Assembly (NCBI RefSeq): GCF_900107735.1
Contig: NZ_FNQV01000004.1
Span: 1 to 64,000 of the forward strand
DNA: 64,000 bases
Source of the DNA: Bowdeniella nasicola
GTDB taxonomy: Bacteria > Actinomycetota > Actinomycetes > Actinomycetales > Actinomycetaceae
Direction of reading: 5' to 3'
A model generated the notes under the pieces. The model saw only the letters and a list, made by a program, of their open reading frames with translations, had not been told where the DNA came from and ran no database searches. The stretch's first letter is position 1. Every line of letters starts with the position of its first letter. Below, piece after piece: positions 23,451 through 32,338 of the stretch. The position numbers and the translations under genes are program-made.

Positions 23451-26400
23451 CTAGCTCACGTAGCGGCGGCGGATCATCGCGGCGCCAGCCCCAACTAGGG
23501 CGAGCATCACGAGGATCGGACCGGAGCTATCGCTGCCTGTGATCGGCAGTTCAGGCTTGATCGGCGGCTTCGGCGGCACGGGCGCATCCTTACAGACCTT
23601 CGCCTGCGCGCTATCCTTATCGCCGGTTTCCTCGATCCAGGCAGTGTTCGTCACCTCGATACACTCCCCAGCCTTGGGCTCCAGCGTCAGCGAGTAGGTG
23701 AAGACGGCAGCGCCATCAACGACCTCGTAGCCCTCGCCCGGCTGGACCTTCCCGTCGGCATCGACGGTCACGACCCCGAGCGTATGCTCCTCGCCGGCAA
23801 CCGTCTTATCGTCGATGATCGTCACCTTGTCCCCGACGAGGCTGCCGAGCTCGAAGTCGAGCTCCGCGTTCGCATCGATCGAGCCCGTCGTGCCCACCGC
23901 GTCCGTGTAGTGCGCGCTCGCGGTGTTCATCGTGGCATCGCCGTCCGTGAAGGCGCACTCATAGCTGAGCGTGAGCGATGCCCCAGCCTCGAGCGTCAGC
24001 GGGAAGTCGACCGCCTCGCCCGCACTGGTGCGCAGCTCGCACGTCGCCTCGCCATCGGGCACGTCCAGCACGTCGGTGATGGTGTACGTGCCAGCGGCGA
24101 AGTCCGTCGGGTTGGCAACGGTGATCTCGCCGCTCGCGACGTAGGCCGAATCGCTGTGGCCGGCCACGCGCGCGCTCACGGTGTAGTCGACGCGCCCGTC
24201 CTTGCCGGGTTTGCTCGCCTGCTTATCGATCGACCAGTCGAAGGTGCGCTCGAACGTGCCCGCGGCGGTCTTGTCCACCTCGAGCGGCGCCAGCTCGCAC
24301 ACCTCGGTCACGGCCTCATCGGCGACGCGACCCTCGGCATCGTCCACGCCCCACACCTTGTTGGTGTAGCTCGTGCACTGCCCGGCCTCGCCCGCAAGCT
24401 TAAGCTCGTAGGCGAAGACGGCCTTACCGTCGATCACCTCGTAGCCCTCGCCCGCCTGCACGGCGCCATCCTCATCGATCGTCACGACGCCAAGCTCGAC
24501 CGGATTGTCCGGATCGGTCTTGTCATCGGTGACGGTCAGGTTGGCGTTGACGACGTTGCGCAGCAGCCATTCGGAGACCTCGGCGGTCGCGCTGACGTGG
24601 GAATCGCCCCAGCTCAGCGTCGCCGTGTTGGTCCCGACGTTGGTCGTTTCCACGTCGCAGCGGTACAGGAAGGTCGTCGTCTCAGTGATATCCATCGGGA
24701 ATTCCACCTCGACGCCGCCCTGCGTCATGATCGTGCACGACTGCGCTGCGGGCAGCTCATCGCGCAGGGTCGCACCCGGCAGGGTCACGCCCTCGGGCAC
24801 CGTCACCGTGATCGCACCGCCGACGAACTGCGGCGTATCGACCGGATCGCTCGCCCACGCGTGTACCCAGTATTCGACGTTCGCCTGCTCGCCGGCGGAG
24901 ACCACCTGCGAGTCGGGATCGACGGACTTATCGAGGTGCCACGTGAATGCGCGATCGACGTTGCCGTAGGCGTTCTTTTCGATCGCCGGGGCGCACACGT
25001 CAACGCTCGCGGAGGCGGACTTATCCAGCACCGATGCGGTATTCGGGTAGGTCACGCACTCGCCCGGCGTCGGCTTCATCGAGACGTTGTAGGTAAAGAC
25101 CGCCGCATTATCGACGACCTCAACATCAATGCCCTCGATCGCGGTTGCCGAGGTGATGACGCCGGCATCATCGACGCTCACCCAGCCCACCTCGACGCGG
25201 CCCAGATCGTTAAAGTTGTCGTAGACGGTGACCTGCTGGTTCGCGATCGCACCCGGCTCGCCGACGGCAACATCCGCGCGCGCGGTTGCCGAGGTATGCG
25301 GCGTGGGAATCCGCAGCCCGTCGACGATGCCGTGATCCCACGTCAGCAGCGCGGTGTTAACGCCACCGCTGACCGCGGTGAAGTCGCCCTCGCACACGTA
25401 GGGAACCGTGATGGTGGCGCTCGCCGCGACCTCTTCAGGTGCGACCAGTTCGCACGCCAGCCCGGCCTCCGACAAACCCGTCACGACGTCGGTGAGCCCC
25501 GTGACCGGGACCGCCCACGCGTTCGGGTTCTTGATCGTGATCTCACCGGTGACGGTGCTCGCGGTATCGATCGGCGCCGACGGCGTCACCGTCAGCGTGT
25601 AGTTGGGCGTCGCGAACTCGTCATCGCCGAGCAGGAAGTCCGCCCGATCAACGCTCTTCGTCAGATCCCAATCGAACGCCCGATCGTAGGCGACGGCGGC
25701 CGTCTTCGTGATCGCCAGATCCGATCCGACGCAGAGCTTGACGTTCGCATCGGCGGACTTCTCGAGCCCGTCCGCGCTCACGAGGCTGGCCGTGTTGGTG
25801 TAGGTCTCACACTCACCCGGCGTGCCATCAAGCGTCTTGGTGTAGCCGAAGGTGTGGACCTTGCCCTGCTCCGACCACGTCAGCTCGACGGCGTCACCGA
25901 ACTCGGCGAACGTATCGCTCACGGTGACGCTCTTGTGTTTCGAGCTGGCTTCCACGAAGCCGGTCTCGGCGCTCGCGCTCGCCGTGTAGCTCGCGTCGGC
26001 TGCCCGCTGCGGGTAGTCCTCCTGGGACCAGGCCACGCTCGCCGTGTTCGTCACGGTCTCAGCCGGCTCGTCCGCGAAGGAGCACATGTAGGCGTAGCTC
26101 GCCGAGCCCGCCGGCACGCTCACCTGCAGCCCATCGGTCGCCGGATCAACGTCCGCGACGTCCGGGAAGGTGCACGTCGCGCCCGCAAGCGTATCGCTCA
26201 GCGTCGCCACGACGGGCTCGTCGTTCGGGTTCGAAACGGTGACGTTGCCCGCGACGACATAGTTGCTCGTGGTGCGCGCACCCTCGGTGACGATCACCTC
26301 GTAGGACGCCTCGTGCTGCGTGCCTTCGGCAATGCCGACGAGCGAGCGATCCACGCCCTTGGTGATGTCCCAGTCGTAGACGGCGTCATAGCGCCCCTCG

Positions 26401-27791
26401 GCGGTCTTGGTCACCGCGAGCGGCTCATAGTACTTCTGCTCGAGGTTTTGCACGACGCAGGAGACGACCTGCTCGAAGCCGACGGGAACGACGAAGCCGT
26501 TCTCGCCCACATTGGTCACGGCAACGGGCGCGCCGCCCACCGTACAGACGGCATTCTTGCCGTCCTGCGGGAACAGCTGGAAGTTGTCCTGCAGCCGCTC
26601 GCTGACGGTGACGTCGCGGCTCTCGCCCGGCTGCATCTCAGCGAGCTTGAAGCTGACGGCGCCATCAGCGCCTGTCGTGGCACTCCCCGGCGAGAGACCC
26701 TCGCCCGCCGCATCGAACGTCCAACCTTCGCCGACGCCAATGACGTTGCCAGCCTCGTCGACGATCTGCTTGACGATATTGACCGTGCCGCCACACGTCT
26801 TCAGCGCAATCTCCTTCAGCGCCGCGGCCAGCTGGTCGTAGTTACCAATGGCGTAGTAATCGGTCCCAGCGCGTGGGCCCGACACCGCGGCAATGTTGGC
26901 GTAGTTGATGTCGCTGCCCACGGCCAGCCCCATGACGAAGGTGCCCGCGTTCTTCAGCGCATTGGCGGCGTGCACCGCGCTGTCGAGATCGATCTGGTCG
27001 AAGCGCGAGCCATAGTCCGGGTTGCCAGGCGCGCCCGGCGTGCCATAGGCCGTCGGATTGCCGTCGGTCACGAAGATGACGAGGTCGTAGCCCTCGCCTA
27101 TCTGACGCAGCCCCGCGTCCCAGTTCGTACCGCCGCGGTTACTCGGCGGGGCTTGCAGCCCGTCGATCTTGGCCTTCACCGCATTCGCGCCACCCGCCGT
27201 CGCGATCGACGTCGCAGGCAGGTTGGAATTGCCTGTCGCCGGCGCAAACGAGGCAAAGCTATAGACTCCGACGCTCGACGGCGTGCCGGCAAGCGTATCC
27301 ACGAACTGTTTGCCCGCGGCTTTGGACTGCTGCACGTCGCTCGCGCTGAGCGAGTTCGACAGGTCGAATACGAGCGCGATCTTCAAGCCACATTGCCCCG
27401 GCAGCTCCGGGTTCGGAACCGTCGACACAGTGGGCGCGCGCATCGCCGAGCGTGTCTGCGGGCCATCGATCGGCCCCGTGGACTCGGGCTCCGCGCTCGG
27501 CGCAGGTTTCTCCACCGGCGCGGGCTTTTCCACCGGCGCGGGCTTCTCGGCCGGCGCAGGCTTCTCGACCGGCGCAGGTTTCTCCACCGGCGCAGGCTTC
27601 TCGACCGGCGCCTCCGGACTCTCCTCGACGGCCTCCGGCGGTGCGACGCTCTGCTCTACCGCAGGTGTCGCCTCCCCTTCGGCAAACGATGGTGGCACTG
27701 CAAAGCCACCGAACAACAGCGCTATTCCCGCTGTGATAGATAGGGCTCTCCGGCGCCGATAGGCGCGGGAGCCTGATTGATGTTTCGCCAC
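23451..27791 (-). CDS. Large cell-wall-anchored vWA surface protein with four repeat modules (LPITG)
   Basis: A 1446-residue secreted protein, probably an adhesin or pilus-like surface structure. Order: signal peptide to about residue 38 (ALSITAGIALLFGGFAVPPS); a repeat of EKPAPV units at about 63-98; a von Willebrand A domain from about 135 to 335 with a complete metal-binding (MIDAS) set (DLSNS at 143-147, Thr222, Asp243); a SpaA-like segment; four related modules of roughly 240 residues, each opening with a K-T/N-A stretch and (Y/F)(D/T)W(D/H/S)(I/L)(T/D)K and ending near a T-N-(T/K) segment; then LPITG at 1415, a hydrophobic helix and RRRYVS for sortase. It starts with GTG at 27791 after GGGAGAG. 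Confidence 0.88.
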   Translation of the reverse strand: MAKHQSGSRAYRRRRALSITAGIALLFGGFAVPPSFAEGEATPAVEQSVAPPEAVEESPEAPVEKPAPVEKPAPVEKPAPAEKPAPVEKPAPVEKPAPSAEPESTGPIDGPQTRSAMRAPTVSTVPNPELPGQCGLKIALVFDLSNSLSASDVQQSKAAGKQFVDTLAGTPSSVGVYSFASFAPATGNSNLPATSIATAGGANAVKAKIDGLQAPPSNRGGTNWDAGLRQIGEGYDLVIFVTDGNPTAYGTPGAPGNPDYGSRFDQIDLDSAVHAANALKNAGTFVMGLAVGSDINYANIAAVSGPRAGTDYYAIGNYDQLAAALKEIALKTCGGTVNIVKQIVDEAGNVIGVGEGWTFDAAGEGLSPGSATTGADGAVSFKLAEMQPGESRDVTVSERLQDNFQLFPQDGKNAVCTVGGAPVAVTNVGENGFVVPVGFEQVVSCVVQNLEQKYYEPLAVTKTAEGRYDAVYDWDITKGVDRSLVGIAEGTQHEASYEVIVTEGARTTSNYVVAGNVTVSNPNDEPVVATLSDTLAGATCTFPDVADVDPATDGLQVSVPAGSASYAYMCSFADEPAETVTNTASVAWSQEDYPQRAADASYTASASAETGFVEASSKHKSVTVSDTFAEFGDAVELTWSEQGKVHTFGYTKTLDGTPGECETYTNTASLVSADGLEKSADANVKLCVGSDLAITKTAAVAYDRAFDWDLTKSVDRADFLLGDDEFATPNYTLTVTPSAPIDTASTVTGEITIKNPNAWAVPVTGLTDVVTGLSEAGLACELVAPEEVAASATITVPYVCEGDFTAVSGGVNTALLTWDHGIVDGLRIPTPHTSATARADVAVGEPGAIANQQVTVYDNFNDLGRVEVGWVSVDDAGVITSATAIEGIDVEVVDNAAVFTYNVSMKPTPGECVTYPNTASVLDKSASASVDVCAPAIEKNAYGNVDRAFTWHLDKSVDPDSQVVSAGEQANVEYWVHAWASDPVDTPQFVGGAITVTVPEGVTLPGATLRDELPAAQSCTIMTQGGVEVEFPMDITETTTFLYRCDVETTNVGTNTATLSWGDSHVSATAEVSEWLLRNVVNANLTVTDDKTDPDNPVELGVVTIDEDGAVQAGEGYEVIDGKAVFAYELKLAGEAGQCTSYTNKVWGVDDAEGRVADEAVTEVCELAPLEVDKTAAGTFERTFDWSIDKQASKPGKDGRVDYTVSARVAGHSDSAYVASGEITVANPTDFAAGTYTITDVLDVPDGEATCELRTSAGEAVDFPLTLEAGASLTLSYECAFTDGDATMNTASAHYTDAVGTTGSIDANAELDFELGSLVGDKVTIIDDKTVAGEEHTLGVVTVDADGKVQPGEGYEVVDGAAVFTYSLTLEPKAGECIEVTNTAWIEETGDKDSAQAKVCKDAPVPPKPPIKPELPITGSDSSGPILVMLALVGAGAAMIRRRYVS
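27498..27611 (-). repeat. 18-bp tandem repeat coding the EKPAPV stretch
   Basis: About six to seven imperfect 18-bp units within the surface-protein gene, each encoding Glu-Lys-Pro-Ala-Pro-Val or a close variant. Being a multiple of 3, changes in copy number would lengthen or shorten the stalk without breaking the frame. Confidence 0.8.
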
Positions 27792-27853
27792 TGACTCTCC
27801 CGAAAATCACGAAGGCGGTCAGGCCTCCCTTGGCGCTGCACTGGCAGGCAGCG

Positions 27854-27874
27854 ATGCCTCCACGATGGAGGCAT
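27854..27874 (-). promoter_or_regulatory. Perfect 9-bp inverted repeat in the leader of the surface-protein gene
   Basis: ATGCCTCCA, CGA, TGGAGGCAT, 63-83 bp upstream of the GTG. It could be an mRNA hairpin in the 5' leader or an operator. The rest of 27792-28067 is AT-richer than its surroundings and looks like a promoter region, with a TTGACG at 27905-27900 on the minus strand, but no well-spaced -10 box is clear. Confidence 0.45.
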
Positions 27875-28067
27875 ACACTCCTAACTCTAGTGACATCAAC
27901 GTCAACTAAAGCATATAAGCTACAGTGGTCTATTTGACATGCAGGGTCGGCACAATTCGCCCCTAAAAATCGGCCTAGAACCGATCAATGAGCTATTCCC
28001 AGCAAGGCGCCTTGTTATCGTGCGGCTCACACACCAATGGATATACCAAAAACAATATCCGTATACA

Positions 28068-28571
28068 TCAGGCCCCAGGTATGAGCGTCGCGGTCGAAAC
28101 CCCCTCGACCCATTTTTCGGTGGAGCGCAAACTCAACAGGACCCACGACCCATCGCGATGCCCAAACTTCGCCCGATAGTTCACCGAGGATATATCCCCC
28201 TCATCCATATCCTTCGGGCCACGCACGTAGCTCACGTCCTCGAAACCTTGTATCTCCACGACGGAACCATGCTGGAGGGCCTGCGAAGTAGTGTGAAAGT
28301 CGACGTCGACCAAGATCGGGCGCTGCGGGTCGCGCCTGCCGCGCGCACGAAGGTCATCGGTATCGACGAACGCCACCGATACGTCCGCAGGAATGGAGTG
28401 CAACTCAGCGGGCCGGTCCTCCATATAGATCTTCCAGCGCTCCTCCAGCACATCCTCGACGATGGCGGCGAGCTCGTCGGCCTGCTCCGGCGGAATAGGT
28501 TCGGGTCCGCAGGCGGCGAGCATACCTGCGACGCTCAACGCAGCAACCGCCGCGCGCAGCTTAGTTTTCAC
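28068..28571 (-). CDS. Small lipoprotein, last gene of the thiamine transporter operon
   Basis: A 167-residue predicted lipoprotein with a signal ending in the lipobox MLAACG. The mature part is acidic and starts PEPIPPEQADELAAIVEDVLEERW, with a C-terminal beta-rich region (VNYRAKFGHRDGSWVLLS). I recognise no family. It starts with GTG at 28571 after GAGGAG and overlaps the thiQ stop by 4 nt (GTGA), so it is expressed with thiBPQ and therefore under the TPP riboswitch, unless a second promoter exists. A role beside thiamine uptake is an inference from this coupling. Confidence 0.7.
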   Translation of the reverse strand: MKTKLRAAVAALSVAGMLAACGPEPIPPEQADELAAIVEDVLEERWKIYMEDRPAELHSIPADVSVAFVDTDDLRARGRRDPQRPILVDVDFHTTSQALQHGSVVEIQGFEDVSYVRGPKDMDEGDISSVNYRAKFGHRDGSWVLLSLRSTEKWVEGVSTATLIPGA

Positions 28572-29533
28572 GCCGCACTCCTCACGATCGGGCACATCGA
28601 CAGGCGCAAGGTGGCGAGCTGCCGCGTCCCCACCAAAACGGCCGGGTCGAGCTTTGCATCCGTGACCCGCGCCCGCGCTTCCTGCCCCTCCAGCCTAACG
28701 ATGAGATCGCTATATCCGCGCCGCACACGCACATCCAGCACCTCAACCTCGACCTCAATGCCAGGCGCCGGCTGCGATGAGACGGTCAGCGCCCCCGGCG
28801 CGATGGCACGAAGGCCGCCCTCGCTCGATACGAACGGGCCATATCCCAAAAACTGCGCAACAGCGACGGTTTGCGGATCGCGCCACACCTCCTCCGGGGT
28901 CCCCTGCCGCGCCAACTCGCCATCGATGAGAATCGCGATCCGGTCCGCGACGGTGAATGCCTCATCCTGATCATGCGTGACGTAGATGCTGGTCGAATTC
29001 GACCGTTTCAAGATCGCGCGAATCTCGGAGGCAAGCCGCTCTCGCATCGCCCGATCCAGCGACGACAGCGGCTCATCAAGCAACATGAGCCGCGGATCCG
29101 GGGCAAGCGCCCGAGCGAGTGCAACGCGCTGCGCCTGCCCACCCGACAGCGAGGTCACCGAGCGATGCGCCATGTCCTGCAGGCCGACGAGCTCCAGCAT
29201 GTCCGCCACCCGCTCGGCGCGCTCCTTGCGCGGGAGACCATACCCAACGTTGCCCCCGACGTCGCGATGCGCGAACAATTGGCCGTCTTGGAACATCAAA
29301 CCAAAGCCGCGGCGATGGACCGGCACATCGATAACGGACTCCCCCGCAAACAGCACGTCCCCGGCCGCAACGGGCTCCAGCCCCGCGACGGCACGCAGCA
29401 GCGACGACTTGCCCGAGCCCGAGGGCCCCAGTAGGGCGACAATCTCGCCCGGCGCCGCCGTCAGCGACACCCCGTTGACGGCGATGTTATCCCCGTACCG
29501 TACGACGAGGTCGCGCACCTCAAGCCCGATCAT
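28568..29533 (-). CDS. thiQ: Thiamine ABC transporter ATP-binding protein
   Basis: A 321-residue ATPase of an importer. Walker A GPSGSGKSS at about 36-44, Q-loop in LMFQDGQLFAH, signature LSGGQAQR, Walker B LMLLDEPLSSLD and H-loop VTHDQDEAF are intact. It is longer than E. coli ThiQ (about 230 residues); the extra C-terminal part (GIEVEVEVLDVRVRRGYSDLIVRL) looks like a regulatory TOBE-type domain. The same frame is open far upstream, but ATG 29533 overlaps the thiP stop (ATGA). The substrate is inferred from the riboswitch and from ThiB. Confidence 0.88.
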   Translation of the reverse strand: MIGLEVRDLVVRYGDNIAVNGVSLTAAPGEIVALLGPSGSGKSSLLRAVAGLEPVAAGDVLFAGESVIDVPVHRRGFGLMFQDGQLFAHRDVGGNVGYGLPRKERAERVADMLELVGLQDMAHRSVTSLSGGQAQRVALARALAPDPRLMLLDEPLSSLDRAMRERLASEIRAILKRSNSTSIYVTHDQDEAFTVADRIAILIDGELARQGTPEEVWRDPQTVAVAQFLGYGPFVSSEGGLRAIAPGALTVSSQPAPGIEVEVEVLDVRVRRGYSDLIVRLEGQEARARVTDAKLDPAVLVGTRQLATLRLSMCPIVRSAA

Positions 29534-31182
29534 GCAAACTCTCCCGCCTGCGAGGGCCGACCTCGCTCCACGATGACCATGACAACCGCCGCGAGCGCGG
29601 CAAGCAGCACGCTTGCCGCCATCGCCATCCCCTGCTCGAGCGCGCCCGGGCGCGAGATGAGGCGATAGATGACGACGGGCAGCGTGGGTGATTCCGGCCG
29701 CGCCAGGAACGACGTCGCGCCGAATTCCCCAAGCGAGACCGCCAACGCAAATCCGGCGGCGACGGCTCCCGCGCGCACCAGGTGCGCGCCGTCGATCGTT
29801 GCGAGTACCCGCCCCGGCGACGCTCCCAAGGACGCCGCCGCCTCCCGCTGCCGGGGCGAGATCGCGCGCAGCACCGGAGCGATCATCCGCACGACGAGCG
29901 GCACCGCGACCACCGCCTGCGCGATCGGCACGAGCCAAAACGAACTGCGCAGGTCCAGCGGCGGCCGATTGAGCGTAATGAGGAAACCGAACCCAACCGT
30001 CACGGCCGATACCCCAAGCGGCAACATGAACGTGGCGTCGAGGAAAGCGAGCGCGTGCCGCCCGCGCCGCGTGCGCGGCCGTCGCGTCACGACCAGCGCC
30101 ACCGCCACTCCCACGACGAGCGCGATCAGCGCCGCAATAAGCGCAATCCCGATGGACGTACCCGCGGCCTGCAGCGCGGAAACCCGCACCGCGCGCGTGG
30201 CATCGGCGTTCGCGAGATTGCGGTAGTGCTCGAGGGTGAAGCGGCCCCCGCTGTGCAGCGAGCGCCACACGAGCTGCGCAATCGGCAACACGATGAGCCC
30301 CGCGACGACGATCCCGGTGACGACGAACGCGGGCACATCGGCACCGCGCGGCCGGTGCGTCACCGGATCGGGCCGCAGATTCAGCGCCCGCTCGCTGCGT
30401 TTGCGCGCCTGCCCCGCCGCCCACAGCGCCACCGCAATGACAAGGAGCTGGACGACGGACAGCACCGCGGCCCCACGCAGGTCCAAGAACGTGGTCGTCA
30501 GCAGGTAAATCTCCGACTCGATCGTCGCCAGCCGCACCCCGCCCAGGATCAGGACGATGCCAAAGGCCGTCGCGCAAAACAGGAACACCACCGACGCCGC
30601 GGAGACGATCGCCGGCGCCAGCGCCGGCAGCGTCACCGTCAAAAACGCCCGCAGCGGCGTGGCCCCGAGCGCCCGCGCGGCCTCCACCTGCCGCGGATCG
30701 AGCCGCGCCCACAGGTTCCCGACGTTGCGCACCACGAGCGAATAGTTGAAAAACACCATGGCCGCGACGACGGCGACGACGCTGCCATCCAGCCCCAAAA
30801 AGTCGAGCCACCCGCCGCTCGCCAGCAGCGATCGAAAAGCGACGCCGACGACGACGGTCGGCAGGACGAACGGCACGGCAACGATCGCGCGCGCCACCAT
30901 CATGCCGGGGAAGCGGCAGCGATACAGCGCATAGGCCCCCGGCACCCCGAGGAGCACCGCCAGCACCGTGCCGGCCGTCGCCATCCCTAGCGTCAGCCCA
31001 ATGATCCGCCACGTGCGATCGCGCGCGAAGACCTCGGAAAACGCCCCGAAGTCCCAGCCGCCCTCGGGCGAGGTGAAGCCGCGCAGCACGAGCGTGGCGG
31101 CGGGCCACGCAAAGAACAGCGCGAGGAAGACGAGCGGGAGCCCCGCCGCCAATGCCCACCCGAGGATCCGCTGGGCCTTCAC
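29530..31182 (-). CDS. thiP: Thiamine ABC transporter permease, fused two-domain
   Basis: A 550-residue inner-membrane permease with two similar halves of about six helices. Each half has the cytoplasmic EAA-type loop that contacts the ATPase: ARALGATPLRAFLTVTLPALAP and AASLGASPGRVLATIDGAHLV. A duplicated single-chain permease of this length is characteristic of ThiP and of Fe3+ (FbpB) transporters; the riboswitch upstream selects thiamine. It starts with GTG at 31182 immediately after the thiB stop (TAA then GTG). Confidence 0.88.
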   Translation of the reverse strand: MKAQRILGWALAAGLPLVFLALFFAWPAATLVLRGFTSPEGGWDFGAFSEVFARDRTWRIIGLTLGMATAGTVLAVLLGVPGAYALYRCRFPGMMVARAIVAVPFVLPTVVVGVAFRSLLASGGWLDFLGLDGSVVAVVAAMVFFNYSLVVRNVGNLWARLDPRQVEAARALGATPLRAFLTVTLPALAPAIVSAASVVFLFCATAFGIVLILGGVRLATIESEIYLLTTTFLDLRGAAVLSVVQLLVIAVALWAAGQARKRSERALNLRPDPVTHRPRGADVPAFVVTGIVVAGLIVLPIAQLVWRSLHSGGRFTLEHYRNLANADATRAVRVSALQAAGTSIGIALIAALIALVVGVAVALVVTRRPRTRRGRHALAFLDATFMLPLGVSAVTVGFGFLITLNRPPLDLRSSFWLVPIAQAVVAVPLVVRMIAPVLRAISPRQREAAASLGASPGRVLATIDGAHLVRAGAVAAGFALAVSLGEFGATSFLARPESPTLPVVIYRLISRPGALEQGMAMAASVLLAALAAVVMVIVERGRPSQAGEFA

Positions 31183-32199
31183 TTAGCCGATGACCTCCGC
31201 CTGCCAGGCGCGCAGCCACGCTTCGGCGTTGGCCGCTACCTCATCGGCGGGCAGCGCGGTCATCTCCGTTGCGAGCGGACCGAAGTTCACGAGGTCCTCG
31301 GGAGCATTCGCCTCCGGGTTCGCCGGATGCATGTACGTGACCTCGCTGATCGCCTCTTGCACCGCCGGCGTCAGCATGAACTCGACGAATTTCGCCGCGG
31401 CTTCGGGATTCTTACTTCCCTGCAAGACGCCCGCATACTCCACTTGCCGGTAGCACGTCTGCGGCAGCGCCGCCGTCGTGCTCTCGGTCTTCGCCTCATT
31501 AACCGAATACGCCGGCGAGGACCCATAAGAAACCATCATCGGGAACGGCCCGGCGCCTTCACCAGCGGAATAATCGACGCTGAACGCATCCGACCAGCCG
31601 TTCGTAATCTTCACGCCGTTATCGCGCAGTTGCTTCCAATAGTCGAGCCAGCCGTCCGTACCGAAGTGCTCGATCGTGGCGAGCATGAAGGCCATTCCCG
31701 GGGTCGACGACGCCGGGTTCATCGCGACGAGCAGTCCCTTGTATTCGGGCTTTGCCAGGTCCTCGAACGTCTGCGGCGGCTGCTTGCCCTGGAACCACGC
31801 CTTATCGTAGTTGACGCACACATCCCCCTGGTCGATCGGGATGAGCCCGGGTTCGCCCGCATAGTCGAGCGCCTTATCCGGCGACGCGACGGACGTCTCC
31901 GCAATGACGTCCTGGCCCGAGATGCGATACGAGACGGTGTTGTCGAGCCCGTAGACGACGTCCCCGAGCGGCGCATCCTTGGTCAAGACGAGCTGGTTGG
32001 CGAGCTCGCCGCCGTCACCGATCTGCTGAATGGAGACGTCAATGCCGGTCTCCTCAGCGAACTGCTTGATGAGCGTTTCCGGGAAGTCGAACGAATCGTG
32101 AGATAGGACGACGAGCGATTCAGGCTGCTCGGCGCTACTGCAGGCGCTAAGCCCCAGGGCGAGCGCACTGACGAGCGCGAGGCCGATCTTGCTGGACAT
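31183..32199 (-). CDS. thiB: Thiamine ABC transporter substrate-binding lipoprotein
   Basis: A 338-residue periplasmic-type binding protein anchored by a lipid (signal with lipobox LGLSACS). The mature part begins SLVVLSHDSFDFPETLIKQF and has WLDYWKQLRDNGVKITNGWSD and PMMVSYGSSPAY, which match the TbpA/ThiB group that binds thiamine and its phosphates. ATG 32199 follows the strong AAGGAGG site; the frame running on to 32388 would pass through the riboswitch. First gene of thiB-thiP-thiQ-lipoprotein. Confidence 0.9.
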   Translation of the reverse strand: MSSKIGLALVSALALGLSACSSAEQPESLVVLSHDSFDFPETLIKQFAEETGIDVSIQQIGDGGELANQLVLTKDAPLGDVVYGLDNTVSYRISGQDVIAETSVASPDKALDYAGEPGLIPIDQGDVCVNYDKAWFQGKQPPQTFEDLAKPEYKGLLVAMNPASSTPGMAFMLATIEHFGTDGWLDYWKQLRDNGVKITNGWSDAFSVDYSAGEGAGPFPMMVSYGSSPAYSVNEAKTESTTAALPQTCYRQVEYAGVLQGSKNPEAAAKFVEFMLTPAVQEAISEVTYMHPANPEANAPEDLVNFGPLATEMTALPADEVAANAEAWLRAWQAEVIG

Positions 32200-32207
32200 A
32201 AAAATAA

Positions 32208-32222
32208 CCTCCTTGCCGGAGG
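32208..32222 (-). promoter_or_regulatory. Shine-Dalgarno-sequestering hairpin of thiB
   Basis: On the minus strand CCTCC, a 5-nt loop (GGCAA) and GGAGG: the ribosome-binding site of thiB pairs with a CCTCC just before it. Together with the riboswitch upstream this could switch translation initiation. A second hairpin (CGCCGCA-CCC-TGCGGCG, 32230-32246) lies between it and the aptamer; no T-tract follows, so control by transcription termination is less likely. Confidence 0.6.
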
Positions 32223-32259
32223 GGTTCGGCGCCGCAGGGTGCGGCGTACCGGAGATTGC

Positions 32260-32338
32260 GACTCCCTTCGCCGGCATGATCCGGATCAGGTTCGTAGGGT
32301 CTGCGTTCGCACTCTCAGCGCCAGGCGGCGCTCCCCTG
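32260..32338 (-). ncRNA. TPP riboswitch (THI element) controlling thiBPQ
   Basis: The minus strand carries the thi-box landmarks in order: CGCTGAGAGT (32320-32311), GACCCTACGAACCTGATCCG (the conserved ACC...GAACCTGATC core), GGATCATGCCGGCGAAGGGAGT (to 32261). These match the aptamer that binds thiamine pyrophosphate. It sits 60 bp upstream of the thiB start. Thiamine sufficiency would therefore shut down uptake. Confidence 0.95.

Noticed and set aside
27498-27611. Regular repeats considered as a CRISPR array
   Set aside because: Units are directly adjacent with no spacers, and in frame inside a gene. The same holds for 52779-52870 and 46128-46255.
23784-27743. A 1319-codon open frame on the plus strand
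   Set aside because: Antisense to the surface-protein gene; Arg/His-rich, with no domain or signal, as expected of a shadow frame in high-GC DNA, while the minus-strand frame has signal peptide, vWA motifs and LPITG.
27939-28970. A 343-codon plus-strand frame over the lipoprotein and thiQ
   Set aside because: Shadow of two well-supported minus-strand genes; no signal or domain.
29534-31219. Upstream extension of the thiQ frame to 883 residues
   Set aside because: It overlaps thiP in another frame and reads as low-complexity Arg/Gly/Ala; ATG 29533 overlaps the thiP stop and begins the ABC domain.
32230-32246. Rho-independent terminator in the thi leader
   Set aside because: The hairpin is strong but no T-tract follows; listed only as a leader structure.
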